DNA of 59,369 nucleotides from Halorhodospira abdelmalekii (lineage in GTDB: Bacteria; Pseudomonadota; Gammaproteobacteria; Nitrococcales; Halorhodospiraceae). Positions 50,762 to 58,858 of this stretch are shown piece after piece. How positions within the stretch are numbered: the stretch's first letter is position 1; the number at the start of each line of letters is the position of its first letter. The stretch covers positions 1-59,369 of the forward strand of contig NZ_NRRN01000016.1 in the NCBI RefSeq assembly GCF_016583625.1, written 5' to 3'. The position numbers and the translations under genes are program-made. The notes beneath the pieces are model-generated. The model was not told the origin of the DNA. It saw only the letters and a list, made by a program, of their open reading frames with translations, and did no database searches.

Positions 50762-52858
50762 TCAAGCCGGCATGAAGATCAAGGCGATAATATCGTTCCG
50801 GTAGTCGTTCGTCGTTTTGTACTCACGATACCCTTGCGACATCACCGCACCTACCGCGTAACTTTCCCCGTTGAAGCGAACCAGGCGGCCGGTGCGTTTT
50901 GCGCTTTTCAACCCGGCAAGATCGATGTCGATGCTCAGCGTCTCACCAACGCAGAGGTCGACGTGCGTACTCGCAACAATACGACCACCAGGCTCGACAA
51001 ACAGGCCAAAAGCACCGGGGCTCACCGCCCCGCTTTCGTCATGGGGCAATGCGTCTTGTAGCATGGCGTGAAATTGCGGTGCCGCATCGAACACGATCGC
51101 CATACCGCCTACCGTCCGCCGCGACTCCAGTGCATGCACCGCCGTCATATAGACGTAGGTGTATTGGCCCGCATAGAGGGGAGTAGCAACGAAATCGGAG
51201 ACCACGTAGCGTTGCGGGTCTTCATTTTGCAACGCCCTAGAGACCGGCAGTTCGGGCGGCAAAACCGTACCAATGAGCCTCTCCTGCTCGGGACGAGAGA
51301 CCGCGACTACACGACCATGGAGATCGAACAGCAGCAGATTGGTATAGACCGTGTAGAGGTCGTTGATGTAGGCGAGAATAGCGGCTAGTTGAGCACGTTT
51401 CGCCAGCGCCTCTTCTGGATCGGCCAAGTACTTGCGAAAATCGTGCGTCAGCGCCCACCACCGCACATCGTTGGCACGCTCGTAGAGGTTACGGTCCATA
51501 ATGTCGACAGCCAACGAGGCCTGGAATACAGCGTCGGCGAGCAAGGTATCACTGATGGTCTGCTGGAGAACTTCAATCGAGTGGTCAAAGACTTCACGCG
51601 TCTTTTGAGCGATGGTGCGAATCTCATTGAGCACCGGCATGAACTGCTGGGCATCCTGTTTAACCGACAGGATTTGCCCATTGATTACGGTCAACGTCAG
51701 ATCCGCCGTCACCTTCGCCGCTGCTTGACTGATCTCCGTCAACGCCCCTTGTTGAACCTGTACCAGCGGCGCAGCGGAGCGGCCGCTCGGCGCTGTTAGA
51801 TCGACCTCATGCTTAAAAGCTGCGTCCAAGGGAAGCATCGCGTGCCCCCGCCACGGCAAGCCCATATACTCCTGATACCCATTCGTCGATGCAGTCCGCA
51901 CCAAGTACTCCGTGCCTCTATATGACGCTCGGCCGAGCGCCCCCTGCGGAGCCGGTTGCAAACGATCCGCAAACGGTACTCGGGCTTCATCGCTGCTGGC
52001 AATGACCTGATTGTTGCTGTCAAGGATGGCGAGCAACAGGCCCTCTTGTGCCAGCTGGGCAAAGATACCTTGTAACTCATCATCAAACCGGAAACACAAG
52101 CACAAGATGCCTAGCAAACGTGAATCTGGATCATCCGATTCGGTGATACGGGCGGCAAAAATATGGGCGCTGCGCTTTAGGGGCTGCAGGTCGGAGGGAC
52201 GAAAGATCTCAAGATAGGGGGTGTCGGTGGCGGAGAGCAATTGTGCAGGCAAGGGATCTCGAATCGCGGCCACGGGATTATCCACGTCGAGATGGGCGCT
52301 CAACTGCCCGGATGGATTGAGCAGGATGACCTCGTCGTAGACACTATACTTTGCGATATAGGCTCGCAAGCGCTCGACGATGGCCGCGCGGTCGGCTTCG
52401 GTAGGGGTGTCGTTGTGCAGAAAGGCACGAATGTAGCGATCTGTTGCGAGAAATCCGACATCGGCAGTCCGCTCAAAGAGATTCCGAATCAATATGTCGA
52501 TTGCCACTTGAGCGCGACTGCTGAGATCGAGATTGAGCTTGCGCAGCTTCTCTTGTGTCAAACTCTCTACCAGGCGCCGCTGCAACTCTTGAAAGCGCCG
52601 CTGCGTGACGTCCATTTCATCGAGTAGGGTCTTGGCGATCTGCAGGCTGCTAATCTTGCCGATTAACGTTACGCGTTGCCACCACTCTCCAAGCTGCTCC
52701 AGTTCCTGCTCGGTTCTGTGCACAAAGGGCATGTGCTGAACCAGTTGCTGCTGTGTAAACTGGCGACTCGTCAGTGGGCTGTGCGTCAACATGGCGGCCA
52801 ACACCTGCAAGACGTCTGATAGGCGCTCTAATCGGCCCCAAAATAAAGCCCATGACAA
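50762..52858 (-). CDS. Soluble tandem-Cache sensory protein without output domain
   Basis: 698 aa from a TTG at 52858. Two homologous sensor units are visible. The first contains AQVAIDILIRNLFERTADV, then an ATDRYIRAFL segment, and the second ASLAVDIMDRNLYERANDV followed by HDFRKYL. Each leads into a Cache-like domain (VILLNPSGQLSAHLD and LLLFDLHGRVVAVSR) ending in a YxxYxGLPW-type or QGYREYKTTN block. There is no convincing membrane segment and no kinase, cyclase or MCP signalling domain, so it seems cytoplasmic and must act through partners. Some relatives sit beside CheW-like genes; none is here. An upstream ATG (52890) would join this frame only with one more G in the six-G run at 52879-52884, so the true N-terminus is uncertain. 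Confidence 0.75.
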   Translation of the reverse strand: MSWALFWGRLERLSDVLQVLAAMLTHSPLTSRQFTQQQLVQHMPFVHRTEQELEQLGEWWQRVTLIGKISSLQIAKTLLDEMDVTQRRFQELQRRLVESLTQEKLRKLNLDLSSRAQVAIDILIRNLFERTADVGFLATDRYIRAFLHNDTPTEADRAAIVERLRAYIAKYSVYDEVILLNPSGQLSAHLDVDNPVAAIRDPLPAQLLSATDTPYLEIFRPSDLQPLKRSAHIFAARITESDDPDSRLLGILCLCFRFDDELQGIFAQLAQEGLLLAILDSNNQVIASSDEARVPFADRLQPAPQGALGRASYRGTEYLVRTASTNGYQEYMGLPWRGHAMLPLDAAFKHEVDLTAPSGRSAAPLVQVQQGALTEISQAAAKVTADLTLTVINGQILSVKQDAQQFMPVLNEIRTIAQKTREVFDHSIEVLQQTISDTLLADAVFQASLAVDIMDRNLYERANDVRWWALTHDFRKYLADPEEALAKRAQLAAILAYINDLYTVYTNLLLFDLHGRVVAVSRPEQERLIGTVLPPELPVSRALQNEDPQRYVVSDFVATPLYAGQYTYVYMTAVHALESRRTVGGMAIVFDAAPQFHAMLQDALPHDESGAVSPGAFGLFVEPGGRIVASTHVDLCVGETLSIDIDLAGLKSAKRTGRLVRFNGESYAVGAVMSQGYREYKTTNDYRNDIIALIFMPA

Positions 52859-52965
52859 GAGCGGGATTTCAGCATAGAGGGGGGACTCATGCTAAGTCAA
52901 GCAGTCAACCGGATCATCGCGCGACAGTGGTCTAGAACCGGCATGAACACAATACGAGGGAACGG

Positions 52966-53991
52966 ATGGAGCACGGTGGCAACCTGCAGCAAGCAGTGGC
53001 CCGCTTTGGCGAGCACCCTGACGGCTGGCTCGATCTATCGACCGGTATCAACCCCACGCCATACCCGCTGCCGTCGGAGTCGATCAGCGCAGCCGCACTC
53101 TGGCACCGTCTACCGGAAGAGGAGTCGCTGGAAGGTGCGCCAGAAGGTTCACTGACGGCCACTGCGGCGGCGTACTACCAAGCAATCACCGCGCCGCTGC
53201 CGCTCCCTGGCAGCCAAGCGGCGATCTCTTTGCTGCCGGCGCTCCGCCCGCCGTCGCGGGTGGCGATCCCGGAGGCGGAGTACGGCGAGCACTCCGCTGC
53301 ATGGCAACGCTGGGGTCACGCCGTACAGCGTATCAACCCCGCATTGATTGAGGAGGGCCCGCCCCAGCGGCCCGATTTCGATGTAGTGGTGCTGAGCAAT
53401 CCGAACAACCCAACCGGTAGACGCTACCCCGTTGAGTTGTTGCAGCGCTGGCAGCAGGCGTTACTGCGCCAGGCCGGCTGGCTGATTGTCGATGAGGCCT
53501 TCGCCGACGCCGACCCCGCTGCCAGTCTAGCCCGCTGCGCCGGTCACCCGGACTCGCCCAACCTGATCGTACTGCGCTCGCTGGGGAAGTTTTTCGGCTT
53601 AGCCGGCGCCCGTATCGGCTTTCTGCTCGGGAGTACAACGATCCGCGAGCGACTGAGCACCCTGCTTGGGCCGTGGCCACTGACCGGGCCCTCTAGGCAA
53701 GCGGCTTGTCTCGCGCTGGCCGACGGCGCTTGGCAGCTGGCCCAACGCACTCACCTTGAGGCGGCGGCTGAGCGCCTCGCCACACTCCTCGATAACGCCG
53801 GGCTGCCGGTTGCCGGTCGAACCGCCCTCTACTGCTGGGTGCCGATCGCTGCACCGCGCGCTTACCAGCACGCCCTTGCCAGGGCCGGCATCTGGGTCCG
53901 GGCCTTTGATGAGCCGGCCGGCCTGCGCTTCGGGCTACCGAGTGAAGAGGATGAGTGGCAGCGGCTCGCCGCCGCCGTGGCGAAAGCCTGA
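52966..53991 (+). CDS. cobC: L-threonine-O-3-phosphate decarboxylase (CobC/CobD)
   Basis: 341 aa. Fold-type I PLP enzyme of the histidinol-phosphate aminotransferase group: GWLDLSTGINPTPYPLP at the N-terminus, VVLSNPNNPTGRRYP, LIVDEAFADADP, and the PLP lysine in VLRSLGKFFGLAGARIGF. It supplies the aminopropanol arm of cobalamin. cobQ lies 2.6 kb downstream on the opposite strand, with hicAB and the IscB element between, so a cobalamin cluster appears to have been interrupted. GAGGGAACGG precedes the ATG. No cobalamin riboswitch was seen. Confidence 0.93.
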   Translation: MEHGGNLQQAVARFGEHPDGWLDLSTGINPTPYPLPSESISAAALWHRLPEEESLEGAPEGSLTATAAAYYQAITAPLPLPGSQAAISLLPALRPPSRVAIPEAEYGEHSAAWQRWGHAVQRINPALIEEGPPQRPDFDVVVLSNPNNPTGRRYPVELLQRWQQALLRQAGWLIVDEAFADADPAASLARCAGHPDSPNLIVLRSLGKFFGLAGARIGFLLGSTTIRERLSTLLGPWPLTGPSRQAACLALADGAWQLAQRTHLEAAAERLATLLDNAGLPVAGRTALYCWVPIAAPRAYQHALARAGIWVRAFDEPAGLRFGLPSEEDEWQRLAAAVAKA

Positions 53992-54067
53992 TGCCGATAG
54001 CCGCCCTGCCCTGCCCTGCCGAGTGAGCAGCGCATCCGGGGGTGACTTGCCATAGCGCATCAAGGCG

Positions 54068-54079
54068 ACTAAATTTAGT
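54068..54079. promoter_or_regulatory. Palindrome upstream of hicA, likely operator
   Basis: ACTAAATTTAGT is a perfect 12-bp palindrome, AT-rich in a GC-rich setting, 18 bases before the hicA ATG. HicB-type antitoxins with a ribbon-helix-helix domain repress their own operon by binding such sites. Confidence 0.55.
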
Positions 54080-54096
54080 TGCAGGAAAGGGGCGGC

Positions 54097-54345
54097 ATGT
54101 CGAAAACGGAAAAACTCATTGCCAAGCTACTCAACGAACACGCCGTCTTCACTTGGCGAGAGTTGGAAACCTTGCTATACAGGCTCGGCTATCGGCAACT
54201 TGAAGGTCAGGGCTCGCGTGTTAAGTTTCACAATGGCAACGTTCAAGCGATGATCAATATGCACAAGCCGCATCTGGGCAACGAACTCAAAGCCTATGCT
54301 CGGCGCCAAGTCATTGAGCACTTACGTTCGGGAGGGCTGACTTGA
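54097..54345 (+). CDS. hicA: HicA-family toxin (mRNA interferase)
   Basis: 82 aa from the ATG at 54097 (MSKTEKLIAKLLN), with AGGAAAGGGG upstream. Double-stranded RNA-binding-like fold: FTWRELETLLYRLGYRQLEGQG, then GSRVKFHNGN and the INMHKPHLGNELKAY block with the catalytic His of HicA. It is expected to cleave mRNA when unopposed. It overlaps the antitoxin start by one base (TGATG). The toxin-first order is the usual hicAB layout. Confidence 0.88.
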   Translation: MSKTEKLIAKLLNEHAVFTWRELETLLYRLGYRQLEGQGSRVKFHNGNVQAMINMHKPHLGNELKAYARRQVIEHLRSGGLT

Positions 54346-54734
54346 TGGATAAACTACTGAAATATCGTGGCTACTATGGCTCCATCGAAGCCAGCACCGC
54401 TGACAATTGCCTATTTGGCAGGCTGCAGTTCGTGCGCGCTCTGGTCAGTTATGAAGGCGAAACGGTGGCCGAACTGGAGACTGCGTTCCGCGCTGCCGTC
54501 GATGACTACATTGCTACCTGCGAGCAGCTTGGCGCCCTCCCCGAAAAGCCGTGCAAAGGCTCTTTTAATGTTCGCATCGGCCACGAACTGCATCTGGCCG
54601 CCGCTGTTGCCGCCTCACAGCATGGGATTTCCCTAAACGATCTGACCCGCCAAGCCCTAAGAAGCTACTTGGAAAGAGCGGCGGTCAACTACCCCCGCCT
54701 AAAGGCGGGAGCTTGTGAAAGCAGGCTGGGTTGA
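54345..54734 (+). CDS. hicB: HicB-family antitoxin, C-terminus running into the IscB element
   Basis: 129 aa from the ATG at 54345 (MDKLLKYRGYYGSIEAS). The HicB partial RNase-H-like domain (FGRLQFVRALVSYEGETVAELETAF, DDYIATCEQLG) is followed by a ribbon-helix-helix segment (GSFNVRIGHELHLAAAVAAS, ISLNDLTRQALRSYL). The last 15 residues or so (NYPRLKAGACESRLG) are coded by the left-end hairpin of the IscB element, so the natural C-terminus was probably replaced on insertion, a little after SYLERA. The DNA-binding domain appears intact, so the antitoxin is likely functional. Confidence 0.87.
   Translation: MDKLLKYRGYYGSIEASTADNCLFGRLQFVRALVSYEGETVAELETAFRAAVDDYIATCEQLGALPEKPCKGSFNVRIGHELHLAAAVAASQHGISLNDLTRQALRSYLERAAVNYPRLKAGACESRLG
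54694..54709 (+). other. Left-end subterminal hairpin of the IscB element
   Basis: Perfect 7-bp stem with a two-base loop, CCCGCCT-AA-AGGCGGG, inside the hicB reading frame. In this IS family TnpA recognises such hairpins. Confidence 0.85.
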
Positions 54735-54957
54735 CCAGGGAGAGTGGCCAATGTGCCGCTACGTTTGCAACAGGTCGTCAAGACCCACCGGCGGATGCTT
54801 CCTCAGTCCGCCGCTCTGGAAGGCTGGGATCATGCTGGCGAAAGGTAAAGCGCCGAAGGTTCCAGTCGCCGCGCAAGCGGGAGCCGGTTGCAGACTTTCC
54901 CGAGGGGAGACGGGGCGCAAGCCCCACGTCACTGGACCCGTAAGGGTTCTCTGCTAT
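54722..54957 (+). ncRNA. HEARO / omega-RNA upstream of iscB
   Basis: The roughly 280 bases before iscB have no gene but strong RNA structure: a GGCGGA/TCCGCC hairpin (about 54790-54812) and three GNRA-capped stems, CCGC-GCAA-GCGG (54869-54880), GGGGC-GCAA-GCCCC (54912-54925) and ACCC-GTAA-GGGT (54936-54947). The GGTCGTCAAGACCCACC region and the position immediately upstream of an HNH-RuvC gene match HEARO, the RNA that guides IscB (omega-RNA). In known IscB loci the guide is at the 5' end and comes from sequence flanking the element's left end. I estimated the ends; the 5' end could lie closer to the left-end hairpin. Confidence 0.8.
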
Positions 54958-54984
54958 TGGGGACAGATTTGAAATCTGTCCCCA
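54958..54984. repeat. Perfect 13-bp-arm palindrome between the RNA and iscB
   Basis: TGGGGACAGATTT and its exact complement flank a single central G (54971), ending 22 bases before the iscB ATG. This palindrome type recurs in proteobacterial genomes as a REP-like element (from memory). It could be a later insertion, an RNA 3' processing or terminator hairpin, or part of the omega-RNA. Confidence 0.85.
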
Positions 54985-55006
54985 GCGGGCAGAATGGAGC
55001 ATTGAG

Positions 55007-56338
55007 ATGGCAGTTTTAGTACTAGACAAGAGGAAAAAGCCGCTGATGCCCTGCTCGGAGAAGCGGGCACGGCTGCTGCTGGAGCGGGGCCGGGCCGTGG
55101 TCCACCGGATGCGTCCATTCACGATCCGGCTCAAAGATCGCACGGTGGAGGAGTCGGAGCTGCAGCCGATCGAGATCAAAATCGATCCCGGCAGCAAGAC
55201 CACCGGGGTCACGGTAGTCCGCAAGGACGAAACCGATCCGGAGCGGCAGCAGGTAGTGATGCTGATGGAGATTGAGCATCGCGGGCAACAGATCAGTGAA
55301 AAATTGACCCAACGCCGTGCCTTCCGGCGGCGGCGCCGGAGCCAATTGCACTATCGAGCGCCCCGCTTCGACAACCGGACCCGACCCCAAGGTTGGTTGC
55401 CGCCGAGCCTGCACCATCGGGTAGAGACCACAACAGCTTGGGTGGAGCGACTGTGTCGATTGGTCCCGGTGACGGGGATCAGCATGGAGTTGGTTCGGTT
55501 CGATACCCAGGCCGTGGAAAACCCCGAGATCAGCGGCGTGGCGTACCAGCAGGGCACCTTGCAGGGCTATGAGGTGCGGGAGTACCTGCTGGAGAAGTGG
55601 CAACGCTGCTGCGCCTACTGCGGTGCGACACAGGTGCCCTTGGAGATCGATCACATCCACCCGAAGAGCCGGGGCGGTTCGGATCGGGTCAGCAATCTGA
55701 CGCTGGCCTGCCGTGAGTGCAATCAGGCCAAGGGGCATCAGCCCGTAGAGGCCTTTCTGGCCGATGACCCCAAGCGCCTGCAACGCATTCAGGCCCAAGC
55801 CAAGGCGCCACTCAAGGATGCCGCCGCCGTCAACAGCACCCGTTGGGCGCTCTTCCGGCAGCTTCAGGCCACCGGCCTGCCCGTGGTCACCAGTAGCGGC
55901 GGGCGTACCAAATACAACCGCCAGCGCTTAGGCATTCCCAAGACCCACGCCTTGGATGCAGCCTGTGTCGGGCCGGTCACCGCCGTCACCGACTGGAATG
56001 TGCCCACCCTAACGGTACGGGCCACGGGTCGAGGCAGCTACCAGCGCACACGGCTCAACCGGTTTGGCTTTCCGCGTGGCTATCTGATGCAAACCAAGCA
56101 GGTGGAGGGCTTTCAGACCGGGGATCTGGTTCAGGCTGATGTACCAACCGGCAAGAAGGCCGGTACCTATCAAGGCCGGGTGGCCGTCCGCGCCACCGGT
56201 AGTTTCAATATCCAGACTCGACAGGGCGTAGTCCAAGGCATTTCACACCGCTACTGCCGCTTGCTGCAACGGGCCGATGGCTACGGCTATACCCTTCAAC
56301 CCAAACCTAGAGAGGAGGACGCGAGCCGGGCCGCGTAA
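55007..56338 (+). CDS. iscB: IscB, RNA-guided HNH/RuvC nuclease (Cas9 ancestor family)
   Basis: 443 aa, full length. PLMP domain (about 1-50, KPLMPCSEKRARLLLERGRA), RuvC-I with D60 (IKIDPGSKTTGV), Arg-rich bridge helix (104-120), RuvC-II with E161 (SMELVRFD), HNH domain (about 195-245) with Cys pairs CAYC and CREC and H216 (EIDHIHPKSRGG), RuvC-III with H314/D317 (KTHALDAAC), and a C-terminal domain. All catalytic residues are present, so it is probably active, cutting DNA under omega-RNA guidance. Downstream are the element's right-end hairpin and then, eight bases on, a copy of the 107-bp repeat. No Cas genes or CRISPR array are present. Confidence 0.93.
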   Translation: MAVLVLDKRKKPLMPCSEKRARLLLERGRAVVHRMRPFTIRLKDRTVEESELQPIEIKIDPGSKTTGVTVVRKDETDPERQQVVMLMEIEHRGQQISEKLTQRRAFRRRRRSQLHYRAPRFDNRTRPQGWLPPSLHHRVETTTAWVERLCRLVPVTGISMELVRFDTQAVENPEISGVAYQQGTLQGYEVREYLLEKWQRCCAYCGATQVPLEIDHIHPKSRGGSDRVSNLTLACRECNQAKGHQPVEAFLADDPKRLQRIQAQAKAPLKDAAAVNSTRWALFRQLQATGLPVVTSSGGRTKYNRQRLGIPKTHALDAACVGPVTAVTDWNVPTLTVRATGRGSYQRTRLNRFGFPRGYLMQTKQVEGFQTGDLVQADVPTGKKAGTYQGRVAVRATGSFNIQTRQGVVQGISHRYCRLLQRADGYGYTLQPKPREEDASRAA

Positions 56339-56365
56339 TCGTGCTGCGCACGATGCGCTATCCCT

Positions 56366-56385
56366 CCCCGCCCTGAAGGACGGGG
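56366..56385 (+). other. Right-end subterminal hairpin of the IscB element
   Basis: CCCCGCCCT and its near-complement form a stem with a small loop, followed by TTTCTCGCG at the presumed element end. The same end-type occurs alone upstream of gltA. Confidence 0.75.
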
Positions 56386-56401
56386 TTTCTCGCGCAAAGT
56401 G

Positions 56402-56508
56402 ATGATTCCAAGCGTAACAGAATGGTGGCCACTTGCAAGATGCGCCGCTTCACCACCCCCTAAGCCGCTGCGCGGCTATAGGCGGAGCACTGCGGCGCGT
56501 TTTGGTAG
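56402..56508 (+). repeat. 107-bp repeat, copy 2 (inverted relative to copy 3)
   Basis: By eye identical, base for base, to the reverse complement of 59103-59209. The plus strand reads a short peptide ending KMRRFTTP, TAA, then a GC hairpin (CCGCTGCGCGGCT). It begins eight bases after the presumed end of the IscB element and about 50 bases before the cobQ 3' end. Confidence 0.93.
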
Positions 56509-56560
56509 GGGTGGCGCGGAGCCTAAAAGAAGCGGTGAAAAAATTCAACATCCGGCGCTG

Positions 56561-58141
56561 CTAGGCCGAAGGTCGTGCCGGCGAGCGCGCCAGCGTCCAG
56601 AGCCGATCCAGATCGAGATCGGTCTCCAGCTGATCGGCCCACGCATCTAGGGTGCGCTCGACCTGCTCGCCGTAGTGCACTTCGGCAGCCCTCGCTCCTA
56701 GGCGCTGCAGCCAGTGGCGGCGAAAACCGTCGGCGGCGAAAAGACCGTGAATGTAGCCACCCATGACTCGCCCATCGCTCGACTGCGCGCCCTCCGGTCG
56801 TGCGCTGTGGCCGTCCTCCAGCCGTAACCACGGGCGGGCCAAGGCCGCGCCACTGGTACGCCCCATGTGCATCTCGTAACCGGTCAGCGGCTGGCCGCTG
56901 AGGCCGTCGCGGATGTGACCGGCGCTGAGCTCCAGCAGAGACTTTTCGTCGGTGAGCGTGCTTTCCAGATCGAGCAGACCAAGCCCCGGGGTCTCGCCCG
57001 CCGCCCCTTCGACGCCGTGCGGATCACGGACCACTCGACCGAGCATCTGAAAACCGCCGCAGAGGCCGACGACGTAGCCACCATGGCGGACGTGGGTATG
57101 GATGTCGTGGTGCCAGCCTTGCCGATAGAGCGCATCCAGGTCGCTGCGGGTGGCCTTGGAGCCGAGCAGCAGCACCACATCGGCGTCTCGTGGTAAAGGT
57201 TCACCGGGGGGCACCCAACGCACCTCGATGCCCGGCTCCGCTGCCAGCGGGTCGAGATCGTCGAAGTTGGCGACGCGGGGCAGACGTGGCACGACGATGC
57301 GCAGCCGTCTGTTCGTACCGGCACTGCCACCGCCCTCGCCCTCGCCGTTCTGCCGCTGCCGATCCAGTGCTAGGGAATCCTCCTGCGCTAAACGGGCGGC
57401 GCCGTCGAACCAGCGGATCAAGCCAAGGTTGGGCCAGCCGGTTGCGCGCGTGATCTGCGCAGCGGCGGGAGCAAAGATCTCCGAGTCGCCGCGAAAACGG
57501 TTGACCAGGTAACCGACAACACGGGCCCGTTCGCTGCGGCTCCACAACTGATAGGCCCCCAGCGCCGAGGCCGTAATACCTCCTCGGGCCTCCTCACCGA
57601 GCAAGACCACCGGCAGATCGGCCGCCTCGGCCAAGCCCATGTTGCTGATGTCGTTGCTGCGCAAATAGTGCTCAGCGCCGCAACCGGCGCCCTCGACAAG
57701 GAGCAGATCGGCGTCGCCGGCTAAGTGGTGCAGGCTTTCGAGCACGGCGGGTAGCAGTTCGCGTTTGGTGGATTGATAGGCCGCCGCCGAGTAGGTCCCA
57801 AGCACGCGGCCCCGCACCACCACCTGGCAATCGACATCGCTCTCCGGTTTGAGCAGAATCGGATTCATGTGGACTGAGCGAGGTACTCCACAGGCCAGGG
57901 CCTGGAACGCCTGGGCCCGACCGATCTCGCCATGCCGAAGCTGCTGGCCACTGGACCCTGGTGGCCGGTCGCTATCTGCCGTCACGGCGGCGTTGTTGCT
58001 CATGTTCTGCGCCTTAAACGGGCGCACCCGCAAACCGCGACGGGTATAGGCCCGACAAAGACCGGTGACCAGCAGGCTCTTGCCGACATCGGAGTGGGTG
58101 CCCTGGATCATCAGCACCCGGGCCTTGCTATTTGCGCTCAT
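56561..58141 (-). CDS. cobQ: Cobyric acid synthase CobQ
   Basis: 526 aa from the ATG at 58141 (MSANSKARVLMIQGTHSDVG); the frame to 58213 reads into vapC and is not used. The N-terminal synthetase P-loop-like GTHSDVGKS and FKAQNMSNNA are followed by the C-terminal class I glutamine amidotransferase with catalytic Cys in VVGLCGGFQMLG and His in GYIHGLF. It amidates four carboxylates of adenosyl-cobyrinic diamide. Together with vapBC it lies between perfect 107-bp inverted repeats. A Gly/Glu-rich linker (about 265-280) is species-specific. Confidence 0.96.
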   Translation of the reverse strand: MSANSKARVLMIQGTHSDVGKSLLVTGLCRAYTRRGLRVRPFKAQNMSNNAAVTADSDRPPGSSGQQLRHGEIGRAQAFQALACGVPRSVHMNPILLKPESDVDCQVVVRGRVLGTYSAAAYQSTKRELLPAVLESLHHLAGDADLLLVEGAGCGAEHYLRSNDISNMGLAEAADLPVVLLGEEARGGITASALGAYQLWSRSERARVVGYLVNRFRGDSEIFAPAAAQITRATGWPNLGLIRWFDGAARLAQEDSLALDRQRQNGEGEGGGSAGTNRRLRIVVPRLPRVANFDDLDPLAAEPGIEVRWVPPGEPLPRDADVVLLLGSKATRSDLDALYRQGWHHDIHTHVRHGGYVVGLCGGFQMLGRVVRDPHGVEGAAGETPGLGLLDLESTLTDEKSLLELSAGHIRDGLSGQPLTGYEMHMGRTSGAALARPWLRLEDGHSARPEGAQSSDGRVMGGYIHGLFAADGFRRHWLQRLGARAAEVHYGEQVERTLDAWADQLETDLDLDRLWTLARSPARPSA

Positions 58142-58163
58142 CGTTTCAATCTGCGCATTTGCC

Positions 58164-58577
58164 TCAATCGCACCAGTCTTCGTAAGCCAGACTCGGAACA
58201 CGACCAAATTCACGCACGTTATTAGTGACCAGCGTGCAAGCAGACGAAATCGCGTGACCGGCTATCGCCGTATCGTTTGGCCCGATGGGCGTCCCTGAAT
58301 GGCTCAATTCGCGCATCACTTCTACTGTGGCATCCACTGCCCGCTGATCCCAAGCCAGCACCGCATTGAGCCGCTTCACGAACTCATCCACCAGCATCCT
58401 GTGCCTAGCGGATGCCTTCTTGCCGATCTGCCCGTAACGCATCTCTGCGTAAGTAACGGCAGATACAACGATCCGGTTGCCCACCTCTACTTCAGCGGCC
58501 AAGCGCCGAATCACCGAGGCCGGGTGCTCTCGCATGATGAATGAGCAGATACAGGTGTCGAGCATGTAGGTGGTCAC
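58164..58577 (-). CDS. vapC: VapC PIN-domain toxin
   Basis: 137 aa. PIN motifs: MLDTCICSF (D7), AVTYAEMRYG (Glu near 46), GPNDTAIAGHA (Asp near 101) and LVTNNVREF. VapC toxins are ribonucleases that usually cut tRNA or rRNA. The start overlaps vapB by four bases (ATGA). Downstream neighbour is cobQ, 22 bases away, so it might influence cobQ transcription. Confidence 0.93.
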   Translation of the reverse strand: MTTYMLDTCICSFIMREHPASVIRRLAAEVEVGNRIVVSAVTYAEMRYGQIGKKASARHRMLVDEFVKRLNAVLAWDQRAVDATVEVMRELSHSGTPIGPNDTAIAGHAISSACTLVTNNVREFGRVPSLAYEDWCD

Positions 58578-58804
58578 AGCTGGAACCTGCCCTCATCACC
58601 AACGACAGTAGGCCGATCTCTCAGGAAGTCGTCTTCGGCCTTCGGCAGATGGTACAAAGACGACCAAGAAGGTCGAGCGGGACGAAGCGTGATCACGTCA
58701 CCCTCCTTTGTGATTTCCAACTCGCCAACGCCGTCATAGGCCATGTCGGCGGGCAGGCGGACTGCCTGATTCTTGCCGTTCTTGAAAATTGACACGGTAC
58801 GCAT
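58574..58804 (-). CDS. vapB: VapB antitoxin
   Basis: 76 aa from the ATG at 58804 (MRTVSIFKNGKNQAVRLPAD), with GGGAGG about nine bases upstream; a GTG three codons earlier is an alternative. N-terminal swapped-hairpin AbrB/MazE-type DNA-binding domain (SIFKNGKNQAVRLP...ELEITKEGDVITLRP) is typical of VapB paired with PIN toxins; the C-terminal tail (FLRDRPTVVGDEGRFQL) wraps VapC. Order vapB-vapC with a four-base overlap is standard. Confidence 0.93.
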   Translation of the reverse strand: MRTVSIFKNGKNQAVRLPADMAYDGVGELEITKEGDVITLRPARPSWSSLYHLPKAEDDFLRDRPTVVGDEGRFQL

Positions 58805-58858
58805 CTTTAGCACCTCCCAGCCGATGCTGCGCTAGTATCAATGTAGCAGCCGGACTAG

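Larger units (their letters stand above)
54684..56394 (+). mobile_element. IS200/IS605-like element carrying iscB, no transposase
   Basis: The left end begins near GTCAACTACCCC at 54684, followed by a perfect hairpin (CCCGCCT / AGGCGGG, 54694-54709). The right end is the CCCCGCCC...ACGGGG hairpin (56366-56385) and the terminal TTTCTCGCG (to 56394). Subterminal hairpins without terminal inverted repeats are the IS200/IS605 plan. It carries a structured RNA and iscB. No tnpA is present, so mobility would need a transposase in trans. Exact ends are estimated. Confidence 0.8.

Noticed and set aside
52859-52965. Cobalamin riboswitch before cobC
   Set aside because: I looked for the B12-box and a long structured leader and saw neither in this short gap.
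54715-54972. Short open frames upstream of iscB
   Set aside because: They cover the structured GNRA-hairpin region; RNA function explains the sequence better than coding.
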